A stretch of 64,000 bases of DNA from Streptomyces sp. f51 (GTDB taxonomy: Bacteria > Actinomycetota > Actinomycetes > Streptomycetales > Streptomycetaceae). The DNA lies in the NCBI RefSeq assembly GCF_037940415.1, contig NZ_CP149798.1, positions 124,001 through 188,000 of the forward strand. Reading direction: 5' to 3'. This document shows positions 34,547-44,474 of the stretch, piece after piece; positions within the stretch are counted from its first letter, which is position 1; each line of letters begins with the position of its first letter. The position numbers and the translations under genes are program-made. A model generated the notes under the pieces. That model searched no databases. It had not been told where the DNA came from and saw only the letters and a list, made by a program, of their open reading frames with translations.

Positions 34547-36964
34547 ATGAACAGTCCCGAGACCACCGGCCCCGGCGTCCCCGGTTCCACGGACGACGTC
34601 ACGGAGACCGGGCAGAGCGGCGACCGCACGGGCGCGGCCCTGACCTCTCCGGTGGGCCGGCTGGCGGCCACCGTCGACCGGCTGCGCCGCGAGGTGCGGG
34701 CCGCCCAGGCGGAGGCCGACGGCCGGGCCCTGATCGAGCTGGCCAAGGGCATCCTGGTCGAGCGGCTCGGCTGCGGCCCCACGCAGGCCGCCCGCCAGCT
34801 CGGCGAGTTGGCCGAGCAGGCCAAGGTGCCGCAGCTCCAGCTCGCGGTCGAGATCATCAACCAGGCGGCGCACGACCGGCTTTCGGAGGTGACCAGCACC
34901 CTCCTGGCCGCCACGGCGGAGCAACCGCCGAAGGACGACGCGCCCGCCGTTCGGCTGCGCGCGGCCGAGAGCGGCGCGCTGGCGGCCGGCGACAGCCAGG
35001 CGGTGGCCGACTCCCTGCTCCAGCACGCGCTGACCCCGCTCGGAGCGGTCGCGGTGGCCATCTGGGCCGCGGACGCGGACGGTTCGCTCTCCCTGGCGGG
35101 CAGCGCCGGATTCTCTGCTGCCGAGGCCCGGCGCTGGCGTTACGTCCCCCCGGGCGTGGCGACGATGGCACGCCGTGCGCTGTCCGACCGTACGGCGCAG
35201 TGGGCGGGCACGCTCTCGGGCACCGGACTGCCGTCCATCGGGCACGCGGAGCATCCGGACGGCGGGCGGGTCGCCGTACCGGCCGGGTCCGGGGGCCGGA
35301 TCCACGGCGTCCTGGAGATCGCGTGGCCCTCCCCCCTCGTACCTCAGCCACCGCAGGTCGTCCGCCAGGTCGAGGCGCTGGCCGAACTGTGCTCGCACAC
35401 GCTGGAGACCCACGCGCTGCCGGGCGACTGCCCGGACGTGCGGGGCACCGCCGACGTCTGCGAACTGATCGACCTGGTGGACGGGCTGCACGATCCGGCT
35501 CTGGTCCTGGTGCCCCAGCTCGACGGCCAGGGACGGCTCGCCGACTTCCGCATCCGCCACGCCAACGGGCGCTTCCTCGATCCGGCAGGCCGGCCGCGCG
35601 GGACCGTTCAGGGGGCGCTGCTCCTGGAGGCCTACCCGCTGGCAGCCGGGGAGAGCGGCCTGTTCCAGAGCGTCGAGCGGGTCTACGCCACCGGAGAGCC
35701 GTTCCGGGCGCGGCGCATGGATCTGACGGCGCTGGTCGACCAGGTGCGGCTGTCGGCCGTGGCCGACATCAACGTCAGCCGGCACGGCGGGTCGGTGCTG
35801 CTCATCTGGCGCATAGAGGACGAGACGGCACGGCTGGCGAGTCTGCTCCAGCACGCCCAGCGGCTCGGCAGGATCGGCGGTTTCGAGGAGAACCTGCTGA
35901 CCGGCGAGACCATCTGGAACGAGACGCTCTTCGATCTGTACGGCCGCTCCCCCTCCGGCGCCCCGGTCCCGCTGGAGGAGCTGGCCGCGCACGCCCACGC
36001 CGACGACGCCGTCACCATCGGGCGCTTCCTGCGGACCGTCCTGCACCATCGCCGGCCGGCCACGGCGGCGTTCCGGCTCCAGCGTCCCGACGGCGTGACC
36101 CGGCACATCCGTGTGGTGGCCGAGCCGGTGCTGGACGCCGACGACCGGCTGTTCACCGTCCGCGGCGCCTACCAGGACATCTCGGCGCAGCACTGGACCG
36201 AGGTGGCGCTGGCCGTCACCCGCGACCAGCTGGCGCACACCGAACAGCAGGCGCACGAGCGGAACCGGCTGACCCTCCAGCTCCAGCACGCGATCATGCC
36301 GCCGGCCCACGCGCCGCTGCGGGTCCCGGGCCTCGATGTGGCGGTGCGCTACCGGCCGGCGGAGACGGAGCAGCTCGTCGGAGGCGACTGGTACGACGCC
36401 GTCGTGCTGTCCTCGGGACTGGTGCTGCTGTGCGTGGGTGACGTGGCGGGTCACGGGATCGAGGCGGCGACCAGCATGGTGGTGCTGCGCAACGCGCTGC
36501 GCGGACTGGCCGTGACGGGTGCGGGGCCCGGGCAGCTGCTGTCCTGGCTGAACATCGTGGCGCACCATCTGACGGGCGGGATCACCGCCACGGCGGTCTG
36601 CGGGATCTACGATCCGCGCCGCCGCGTCCTGCGCTGGGCGAGGGCCGGACATCTGCCGCCCGTCCTGGTCCGGGACGCGGACTCCGACCCACTGCCCCTC
36701 CTCAAGGGCATTCTGCTCGGCGCCGTCCCCGAGGCGGTGTTCGAGGAGGACGAGGTGCAGCTCGAGGTCTCCGACACGCTGCTGATGTACACCGACGGCC
36801 TGATCGAACGGCGTGACCGCTCGCTGGAGGTGTCGCTGCGCCAGCTGCTCAACGCGGCCCGCTCGGCGCCCGGGACGCTGGACCATCAGCTCGACCGGCT
36901 GCTGACCTACAGCAGGTCGGACACCGACGACGACACCTGCATCGTGGGCATCCGGGTGGAGTAG
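34547..36964 (+). CDS. ANTAR-GAF-PAS-PP2C signalling phosphatase
   Basis: 805 residues. The N-terminal ANTAR-type helical domain (~45-110, RALIELAKGILVERLGC) is normally an RNA-binding antiterminator module. A GAF-like domain follows (~150-300), then two PAS-like segments (~305-420 and ~430-550, the second containing RIGGFEENLLTGETIWNETL). A C-terminal PP2C phosphatase (~590-805) has GGDWYDAV, VGDVAGHGIEA, YTDGLIERRD and DDDTCIVGI. It may dephosphorylate STAS proteins. It starts 102 bp after the poly-HAMP kinase on the same strand, so functional linkage is plausible. The ATG at 34547 follows GAGGAG at a long spacing. Confidence 0.86.
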   Translation: MNSPETTGPGVPGSTDDVTETGQSGDRTGAALTSPVGRLAATVDRLRREVRAAQAEADGRALIELAKGILVERLGCGPTQAARQLGELAEQAKVPQLQLAVEIINQAAHDRLSEVTSTLLAATAEQPPKDDAPAVRLRAAESGALAAGDSQAVADSLLQHALTPLGAVAVAIWAADADGSLSLAGSAGFSAAEARRWRYVPPGVATMARRALSDRTAQWAGTLSGTGLPSIGHAEHPDGGRVAVPAGSGGRIHGVLEIAWPSPLVPQPPQVVRQVEALAELCSHTLETHALPGDCPDVRGTADVCELIDLVDGLHDPALVLVPQLDGQGRLADFRIRHANGRFLDPAGRPRGTVQGALLLEAYPLAAGESGLFQSVERVYATGEPFRARRMDLTALVDQVRLSAVADINVSRHGGSVLLIWRIEDETARLASLLQHAQRLGRIGGFEENLLTGETIWNETLFDLYGRSPSGAPVPLEELAAHAHADDAVTIGRFLRTVLHHRRPATAAFRLQRPDGVTRHIRVVAEPVLDADDRLFTVRGAYQDISAQHWTEVALAVTRDQLAHTEQQAHERNRLTLQLQHAIMPPAHAPLRVPGLDVAVRYRPAETEQLVGGDWYDAVVLSSGLVLLCVGDVAGHGIEAATSMVVLRNALRGLAVTGAGPGQLLSWLNIVAHHLTGGITATAVCGIYDPRRRVLRWARAGHLPPVLVRDADSDPLPLLKGILLGAVPEAVFEEDEVQLEVSDTLLMYTDGLIERRDRSLEVSLRQLLNAARSAPGTLDHQLDRLLTYSRSDTDDDTCIVGIRVE

Positions 36965-36978
36965 GGCGCAAAAGGATG

Positions 36979-37021
36979 CGGCCCCGCGGGCAGCCGGGGG
37001 GAGTGACTGCCTGCGGGGCCG
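36979..37021 (+). terminator. First of two tandem terminator hairpins
   Basis: CGGCCCCGCGGGCAG (36979-36993) / CTGCCTGCGGGGCCG (37007-37021) pair with one G-U, 14 bp after the PP2C stop. Confidence 0.75.
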
Positions 37022-37022
37022 T

Positions 37023-37062
37023 ACAGCTCGGGCTTCGCCAGGGGGGTAGCTTCCCGAGCTGT
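37023..37062. terminator. Second tandem hairpin
   Basis: ACAGCTCGGG (37023-37032) / CCCGAGCTGT (37053-37062), perfect 10-bp stem with a 20-nt loop. It lies between the convergent PP2C and HAD genes and may act for the minus-strand gene. Confidence 0.5.
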
Positions 37063-37146
37063 CTCAGAATGCTGGTGCCCCGGTCCCGGCGATGCATGCA
37101 CACGAGTTTCCGGCCGGTTTTCCCCTCGGATGGCGGAGCGATCGGG

Positions 37147-37866
37147 TCAGGAACGTTCCCGCAGGGTGCGCAGCAGCGGCTCCAGGGAGTCGATGACGCA
37201 CTGGGCGGGGACGCCCGCCTCCTCCAGCGCTCCCGCCCGGGTGGGTCGCCGGGCGTAGCCGAGGAAGCGGATGCCGGCGTGGCGCGCGGCCGTGTGGTCC
37301 GCGGGCGTGCCGCCGATCATCAGGGAGGTGTCCGGTTCGGCCCCCAGGGCGTTCAGGGCCAGCTCCAGCGGCGCGGGGCGGGGGGCGGGCGTCCCCGGGT
37401 CCGGCGTACGGCCGAATATGTGCGGGGCGAACCGGGCCGTGAGCCCTCGCCCGTCCAGGTAGGCGGTGACGGCCCGGGCCGAGGTGCCCGTCGCCACGGC
37501 GAGCCTCGCCCCGACCGCCGCCCAGGTGTGGATCAGCGGGTCCGCGTACGGCGTCGGCATCGCGGTGCGCACCGCCTCCAGCTCGGCCCGGGTGAGCCAC
37601 TCGTCGAGCCGGGCGGCGGCCTCGCCTCCGTGATGCCGGCCGGCCGCCTCGGTCAGGGCGCGGTAGGGGTCCGCGAGGCCGTGCTCGACCTCGGTGAGCA
37701 CCGCGCGCGGGCCCTGTTCCGTCAGCCGGTCCGGCCGGGCCCGCGCTACGGCCGTCGCCGAGGGGCCGGAGAACAGCTGACAGATCGGACCGTCGAAGCC
37801 GAACACGACATACCGCGTCCGCGCGACCAGTTCCCGAACGTTCTCGATCCGACTCGTCACCACCAT
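37147..37866 (-). CDS. HAD-like protein lacking the nucleophilic Asp
   Basis: 239 residues with the HAD fold and an alpha-helical cap (~25-95). Motif I reads VVFGFDGP: the first, nucleophilic Asp of DxDG is Gly (codon GGC), while the second Asp is kept. Motif II is VATGTSA and the motif IV region reads SLMIGGTPADHTAAR, where the first of the usual two acidic residues is Gly as well. Catalysis by the usual aspartyl-phosphate route therefore looks impossible, suggesting a binding or regulatory role or gene decay. The ATG at 37866 was chosen over an upstream TTG at 37893. Confidence 0.78.
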   Translation of the reverse strand: MVVTSRIENVRELVARTRYVVFGFDGPICQLFSGPSATAVARARPDRLTEQGPRAVLTEVEHGLADPYRALTEAAGRHHGGEAAARLDEWLTRAELEAVRTAMPTPYADPLIHTWAAVGARLAVATGTSARAVTAYLDGRGLTARFAPHIFGRTPDPGTPAPRPAPLELALNALGAEPDTSLMIGGTPADHTAARHAGIRFLGYARRPTRAGALEEAGVPAQCVIDSLEPLLRTLRERS

Positions 37867-37948
37867 GGTCTGTCCAGTCCCGGCAGTCACCAATCGAGCG
37901 AGTGTCGGCCAGTCGCCCCCGGCACGCCCCAGGGCGTGCGCGCGGTCG

Positions 37949-38806
37949 TCAGTGGGCCATGTCGGCGAGGTGCGGCACCACGCGGGTCAGCCTCAGGACT
38001 CCCCACAGGACCAGCGCGGCGCCGATCAGCTCGGGAAGCAGCCACCAGCCGGTACGGACCGTCTCGCCGAACAGCGTGACGCCGAGCACCAGGCTGAGTG
38101 TCGCGTCGCCGATGGTCAGGGCGGGCTGCGAGGCGGCCAGCGGACCGGCCTGAAGGGCGTTCTCGAGCAGCAGGACCGCGGCGATCCCGGTCAGGGCGAA
38201 CCCGTACGTCTGCCACACGCCCAGGAAGGCGGCGAACCCTTCGCTCTTGAGCGTGCCCACGGCCGATTTGAGCAGGGCGGCGGTCAGCGCGTTGCTGATC
38301 GCCGAGGCCGCTCCCAGCACCGCGGCGCGAAAGAGCGGTGGGCGGCCGGGGCGGGCCACGGCGACCGCGACGGCCACGGCCCCCAGGCACACGACCACTG
38401 CCGGGATCCAGCGCTCCATGGGGGCCTCGGACCGTGCTCCCGAGGGAGCGGCCGACAGCAGGACGAGACCGAGGCCGGCCACGACTCCGGCTACGGCCTG
38501 CCATGCCGCGCGCGACAGACGGCGGTGCAGCAGCGGGACGGCGAGCATCAGGGCGAAGGGCAGCTCCAGGATGAACAGGGGCTGGACCAGCGACAGCGGC
38601 CCGTTCGCCAGCGCCAGGGCCTGGAAGAGCGCCGCGCCGATCACTCCGCCGATCCCGATGAGCCAGGCCGGCTGGCGGGCCAGCCGGACGATGAGCCGCA
38701 GTCCGCCGCCTTCGGTGAGGCGGCGGGCCGCCTTGCGCTGGAACGCCGTGCCCGCCGCGTTGCTGGCGGCCCCGAGGAGGGCGAACAGCACGGCCAGTCC
38801 TGTCAC
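37949..38806 (-). CDS. DMT/EamA-like integral membrane protein
   Basis: 285 residues with about nine to ten TM helices in two halves. The N-terminus (TGLAVLFALLGAASNAAGTA, then FQRKAAR) and the pattern LVQPLFILELPFALML resemble actinomycete DMT-family proteins of unknown substrate. The start is uncertain: GTG at 38806 is directly preceded by GGAGG with unusually short spacing. It lies 82 bp upstream of the HAD-like gene on the same strand, and is divergent from the membrane PP2C gene. Confidence 0.72.
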   Translation of the reverse strand: MTGLAVLFALLGAASNAAGTAFQRKAARRLTEGGGLRLIVRLARQPAWLIGIGGVIGAALFQALALANGPLSLVQPLFILELPFALMLAVPLLHRRLSRAAWQAVAGVVAGLGLVLLSAAPSGARSEAPMERWIPAVVVCLGAVAVAVAVARPGRPPLFRAAVLGAASAISNALTAALLKSAVGTLKSEGFAAFLGVWQTYGFALTGIAAVLLLENALQAGPLAASQPALTIGDATLSLVLGVTLFGETVRTGWWLLPELIGAALVLWGVLRLTRVVPHLADMAH

Positions 38807-38934
38807 CCCTCCACCATGCCCCGGGACGCGGGTCCGGGCCTCCCCGGGCGGCGACGGCCACGGGCGGCCGGCGAGCCGTGGCCGGGGCGGTGGGCGGGTG
38901 GGATGAAAGGCCGGCGAGGGGGCAACCGACCTGT

Positions 38935-38972
38935 GGAGCCCCGTCATCCCATCCCCGTGATGACGGGGCTCC
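38935..38972. repeat. 14-bp perfect hairpin in a divergent promoter region
   Basis: GGAGCCCCGTCATC (38935-38948) / GATGACGGGGCTCC (38959-38972) with a 10-nt loop. It is 92 bp upstream of the PP2C start and 129 bp upstream of the divergent DMT gene. It looks like a terminator but sits where no transcript should end. Confidence 0.65.
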
Positions 38973-39064
38973 GCCTGTCCGCACGGGCCCCTCCGCGTCC
39001 CCCAACCGATCAAAATGCGCGACGACGGCGAAGGGAGGAGCGTGGGGGCAGAGGGAGGAGTGCG

Positions 39065-40204
39065 ATGGGCACGAGGGCCACGCCCGGTCAGCGGGACGAC
39101 CGCCGGGGATGGCTGCGCGGCTCGCCCCCTCCGCGCTGGGTACGGCTGCTCCCTCCCCTCCTGCTGGTCGGCGTCTGCGTGGGCGAGATCGCGAGCAGCG
39201 AGCCACTGGACATCGGCTTCCTGCTGGGCGCCATCCCGTCGCTGGCCGTCCTCTCCTACGGCCCCCTGGCCACGGCGTTCTTCGGCGTGATCGTCGTGGT
39301 CCTGCTCAACATCCCCGCACTCCAGCTCAACCATCCGGGCAACGCGGATCTGCTCACCATCAGCTTCATCGCCGTGCTGAGCGTGTTCGTGGCCCTGGTC
39401 CGCAGCCGCAGGGACGCACATCTGGTCACCGTGCGCTCGGTGGCGGAGGCCGCCCAGCTCGCCGTGCTCCCACCGCTGCCCGACCGCGTCGGCAGGGTCC
39501 GCTGCACCGGCCTGTACCGGCCCGCGCAGCAGGAGACCCTGGTCGGCGGCGACTTCTTCGACGTCCGTGACGGGCCGTTCGGAGTCCGGGCCCTGATGGG
39601 CGACGTACAGGGACACGGGCTGTCCGCCGTGGGGACGGTCGCCTCACTGCTCGGGGCGTTCCGGGAGACGGTGCTCGACCAGCGTGATCTGGAGGCCGCG
39701 GCGGCACGGCTCGACCGCAGGCTGGTGGTGGACTCCTCCTCGGTGGATCACGCCGAACTGTTCGCCACCGCGCTGCTCCTGGAGTTCCCGCCCGGGGCCG
39801 CCACGGTGCGGATGGTGTCCTGCGGGGCCCCCGCGCCGCTGCTCCTGCGCGGGACGAAGGTCCTCGAACTCGACACCGAGCCGGGGTCGCCGGTGGGTCT
39901 CGGGTTCTTCGAGCTGTCCCCGCCGAAGGTGCGGACCGTCGAGCTGGAGCCGGGCGACCGGCTGTTCATGGCGTCGGACGGTGTGAGCGAGAGCCGGGAC
40001 ACCGGCGGTGCCTTCTACCCGCTGCCGGACCGGCTGGCCGCGTTCGCCGAGGAGCCCTCGGACGCGCTGATCGACCGTGTCTGGGAGGACCTCGTCCGGT
40101 TCTGCCCCTCGATCCGCGACGACGTCTCCATCCTGGTCCTGTCGCCGCGGCTCGGGACCGGTGAGGAGGACCGGGGCGACCGGGGCGGGGGCGCCGACGG
40201 CTGA
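39065..40204 (+). CDS. Membrane-anchored PP2C (SpoIIE-type) phosphatase
   Basis: 379 residues. The N-terminus is basic and is followed by about three TM helices (~27-45, ~50-62 and ~65-115, the last probably two). A C-terminal PP2C domain (~145-370) has GGDFFDVRDG, MGDVQGHGLSA, ASDGVSESRD and RDDVSILVL, so metal ligands are conserved. There is no recognised extracytosolic sensor, so the membrane segment itself may sense. A STAS protein is the expected substrate type. The ATG at 39065 follows AGGGAGGAG. Confidence 0.87.
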   Translation: MGTRATPGQRDDRRGWLRGSPPPRWVRLLPPLLLVGVCVGEIASSEPLDIGFLLGAIPSLAVLSYGPLATAFFGVIVVVLLNIPALQLNHPGNADLLTISFIAVLSVFVALVRSRRDAHLVTVRSVAEAAQLAVLPPLPDRVGRVRCTGLYRPAQQETLVGGDFFDVRDGPFGVRALMGDVQGHGLSAVGTVASLLGAFRETVLDQRDLEAAAARLDRRLVVDSSSVDHAELFATALLLEFPPGAATVRMVSCGAPAPLLLRGTKVLELDTEPGSPVGLGFFELSPPKVRTVELEPGDRLFMASDGVSESRDTGGAFYPLPDRLAAFAEEPSDALIDRVWEDLVRFCPSIRDDVSILVLSPRLGTGEEDRGDRGGGADG

Positions 40205-40220
40205 CCGTCCTCCGTCAGCG

Positions 40221-40268
40221 CGGCCGGACGTCAGCTCGGCCGGACGTCAGCTCGCCCCGACGTCAGCC
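40221..40268. repeat. 16-bp tandem repeat, three copies
   Basis: CGGCCGGACGTCAGCT occurs at 40221-40236 and 40237-40252, followed by a diverged copy at 40253-40268. It fills the gap between the convergent PP2C and KstD-like genes and overlaps the last codons of the latter. Confidence 0.8.
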
Positions 40269-42065
40269 CGCCGCGATGTCGAGGGCCGCGATGTACCCGA
40301 ACGTCATCGCGGGACCGATGGTCGAGCCCGCTCCCGCGTAGCTGTGCCCCATGACGGCCGCGCTGGCGTTGCCCGCCGCGTAGAGGCCGGGGATCACCGT
40401 GCCGTCCGGGCGCAGGACACGGGCGCGGGCGTCGGTGCGCAGGCCGCCCTTGGTGCCGAGGTCGCCCGGGACGATCCTGAAGGCGTGGAACGGGGGCAGC
40501 CACAGCGGGGCGAGGCAGGAGTTCGGGAGGACCGCCGGGTCCGTGTAGTAGTGGTCGTAGGCGCTGTCGCCCCGGTGGAAGTCGGTGTCCCTGCCGCTCA
40601 GGGCCAGGCCGTTGAAGCGGCTGACGGTGGTGCGCAGGGCGGCGGCGGGGACTCCGATCCGCCCGGCGAGGGCGTCCAGCGTCCACTCCTTGTACGCGGC
40701 ACCCGACGTGTACCAGGAGTCGGGGAACGGGAGGGTCGGCGCGACGTCCTTGAACAGATAGCGGTTGCGGTAGTTCTGGTCGACGACCAGCCAGGCCGGG
40801 ATGTCCGGAGCGCCCGGGTCGCGGTCGTACATGGTGTGCACGACGTCGCTGTAGGGCCCGGCCTCGTTGACGAAGCGGGCGCCGGCCGCGTTGACCAGCA
40901 GGCCGCCTGGCAGGGTGCGTTCGGCGAGGCAGAAGTAGGGCTCGTCGGGCAGCGGAACGGCCGGGCCCCACCAGGCGTCGTCCATCAGGTCGAGCGCGGC
41001 ACCGGCGCGGCGGCCCGCCTGGATGCCGTCGCCGGTGTTCTCCTTGGCGCCCACGGTCCAGGCGGTCCCGATGGGCTGCCGCTGGAACTCGGCGCGCATG
41101 GCCGCGTTGTGCTCGAAGCCGCCGGAGCCGACGATCACCCCGCGCCGGGCCCTGACCAGGCCGGCGGCGCCGTTCCGGGTGACCACCGCGCCGGTGACCG
41201 CGCCGCTCTCCGTGTACAGGTCCGTCAGCGGGGTGTTCAGCCACACCGGGACCTGGGCGGCGAGCAGGCCCGCGCGCAGCCCGGCCGCGAGCGACTGGCC
41301 CATCGTCAGCGGTTTCTGGCCGAGCAGCGCCGCCCTGGTGCCGCGCGCCAGGCACGCGGTGGCGACGGCCGCGCCCTTCGCGCTCACGGCGGCGAGGGTG
41401 AGCCATTTGTAGTCGGCGCTGAAGACGACCATGCCGGCCGGAACGGCCATGTAGGGCGGGTTCAGACGGTCGAGTTCGGCTCCGAGGACGGTGCCGTCGA
41501 GCTGGTCGGGCTCCATGGAGCGTCCGCCGGGAAGGCCGCCGGGGAGTTCCGGGTAGTAGTCGCTGTAGCCCTCCATCCAGCGGAAGCGCAGCGGGCTGTT
41601 GGCCATCACGAAGGAGATCATGGCCGGTCCGTGGCCGAGGAAGGCCTGCTGCCGGTCGGCGGAGACGTCCGGTCCGACCACGGCGGCGAGGTAGGCGGCG
41701 GCCTTGGCCGGGGTGTCGGGGACGCCCGCGGCGAGGATCACCGGATTGTTGGGGATCCAGATGCCCGCGCCGGAGCGGGCCGCGGAGCCTCCGAAGGTGG
41801 GCGCCTTCTCCAGGACCACGCAGCTCAGTCCCTGCTTCGCCGCGGTCAGCGCCGCGGTCATGCCCGCGGCTCCCGAGCCGACCACCACGACGTCGTACGT
41901 GCCCAGGGCGGGCAGGTCGGCCGCGGCGGCGGAGCCCGCGGGGCCGGTGACGCCCGCGGCGAGCGCGATCGCGGCGCCCGTGGCCGTGCCCAGCACCCCG
42001 CGCCGCGAAGGGCCCGGGGCCGAGGTGGGGGCGTGAGGTCTGAGGGCGTCCGCGCTCAGGGACAT
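40263..42065 (-). CDS. Tat-exported FAD dehydrogenase, KstD (3-ketosteroid delta1-dehydrogenase)-like
   Basis: 600 residues. A Tat signal (SRRGVLGTATGAAIALAAG, residues ~20-38, cleavage near AAAA-DLP) precedes the FAD motif VVVGSGAAGM and the fumarate reductase/KstD fold. The C-terminal signature HSYAGAGSTIGPA places Tyr576 and Gly580 as in the KstD active site. KstD enzymes introduce the 1,2 double bond into 3-ketosteroids. Cytosolic KstDs lack a Tat signal, so export is unusual. It is divergent from cholesterol oxidase, whose product is its expected substrate type. The ATG at 42065 has GGAGTG. Confidence 0.82.
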   Translation of the reverse strand: MSLSADALRPHAPTSAPGPSRRGVLGTATGAAIALAAGVTGPAGSAAAADLPALGTYDVVVVGSGAAGMTAALTAAKQGLSCVVLEKAPTFGGSAARSGAGIWIPNNPVILAAGVPDTPAKAAAYLAAVVGPDVSADRQQAFLGHGPAMISFVMANSPLRFRWMEGYSDYYPELPGGLPGGRSMEPDQLDGTVLGAELDRLNPPYMAVPAGMVVFSADYKWLTLAAVSAKGAAVATACLARGTRAALLGQKPLTMGQSLAAGLRAGLLAAQVPVWLNTPLTDLYTESGAVTGAVVTRNGAAGLVRARRGVIVGSGGFEHNAAMRAEFQRQPIGTAWTVGAKENTGDGIQAGRRAGAALDLMDDAWWGPAVPLPDEPYFCLAERTLPGGLLVNAAGARFVNEAGPYSDVVHTMYDRDPGAPDIPAWLVVDQNYRNRYLFKDVAPTLPFPDSWYTSGAAYKEWTLDALAGRIGVPAAALRTTVSRFNGLALSGRDTDFHRGDSAYDHYYTDPAVLPNSCLAPLWLPPFHAFRIVPGDLGTKGGLRTDARARVLRPDGTVIPGLYAAGNASAAVMGHSYAGAGSTIGPAMTFGYIAALDIAAG

Positions 42066-42144
42066 GGCAGGGCACTCCAGCGGGGCGGGGGACGGTGAGG
42101 TGTTCCGTTGCTCCGGGGGCCGGCCGGCCCCCGCCGTACGCGTT

Positions 42145-42159
42145 CTGACACAGCGTCAG
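42145..42159. promoter_or_regulatory. Candidate operator between KstD-like and choA genes
   Basis: CTGAC ACAGC GTCAG, a 5-5-5 inverted repeat in the 250-bp divergent region, 80 bp upstream of the KstD-like start. The symmetry suits a TetR-type regulator, but no regulator gene is adjacent. Confidence 0.4.
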
Positions 42160-42253
42160 GAATGTCGCGCGAGGGTCTTGTGAAGTCAAGGGCAAGCGGA
42201 GCAGAGCTCGCCGATCACCCCAAGATCGGACAGAAGTTACCAACCGGTATGTA

Positions 42254-43959
<1,706 letters not shown>

Positions 43960-43983
43960 GGCCGATCCGCGGACCGGACGCGG

Positions 43984-44469
43984 TCAATGGGTCGGCAGCA
44001 CGCAGACGGCGTCCAGGCCCAGTACGTGGTTGAGCCGGCCGAACGCCAGCCAGGAGCCGATGCTCATGGTCAGCTCCACGATCTCCCGCTGGCTGTACAG
44101 CGCCGTCATCCGGGACCAGAACTCCTCGTCAAGACCGTGGTGATCCAGGGCGTACCGCTCCGCGTACTCGGCGGCCAGCCGCGTCCGGTCGTCGAAGGCA
44201 TCGGTGGTACGCCACTGGGTCACCGCGTCGGGGAACTCCTCCTCGACCTTGTCGCCGTCCCGCTCCGTGCGCCAGTCGAGACAGAACAGGCACCCGTTGA
44301 TCTGCGCGATGCGCAGCCGGGCGGCCTCGAACTCGCGCAGGCCGAGCGTCGTGTGCTCGTACACCGACAGGGAGAAGTTCGCTGCGGCCATGCCGATGCC
44401 GGGCACCAGCTCGCCCCAGACGTACCCGATCGGTTCCTGTCCCTCGGGGATGTCGATGCGCAGGGTCAT
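43984..44469 (-). CDS. Carboxymuconolactone decarboxylase/AhpD-like protein
   Basis: 161 residues, an all-helical CMD-family protein. The redox motif CLFCLDW supplies the AhpD-type CxxC, and the downstream helix (LAAEYAERYALDHHGLDEEF) includes the usual acidic/His positions. AhpD-like proteins are peroxidase partners or dehydrogenase-like accessory proteins. The ATG follows GGAAGGAAG. It starts 5 bp after the DapB-like gene on the same strand, so they form an operon. It converges with choA, whose H2O2 production might make a peroxidatic partner useful, though that is speculation. Confidence 0.85.
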   Translation of the reverse strand: MTLRIDIPEGQEPIGYVWGELVPGIGMAAANFSLSVYEHTTLGLREFEAARLRIAQINGCLFCLDWRTERDGDKVEEEFPDAVTQWRTTDAFDDRTRLAAEYAERYALDHHGLDEEFWSRMTALYSQREIVELTMSIGSWLAFGRLNHVLGLDAVCVLPTH

Positions 44470-44474
44470 GGGAT

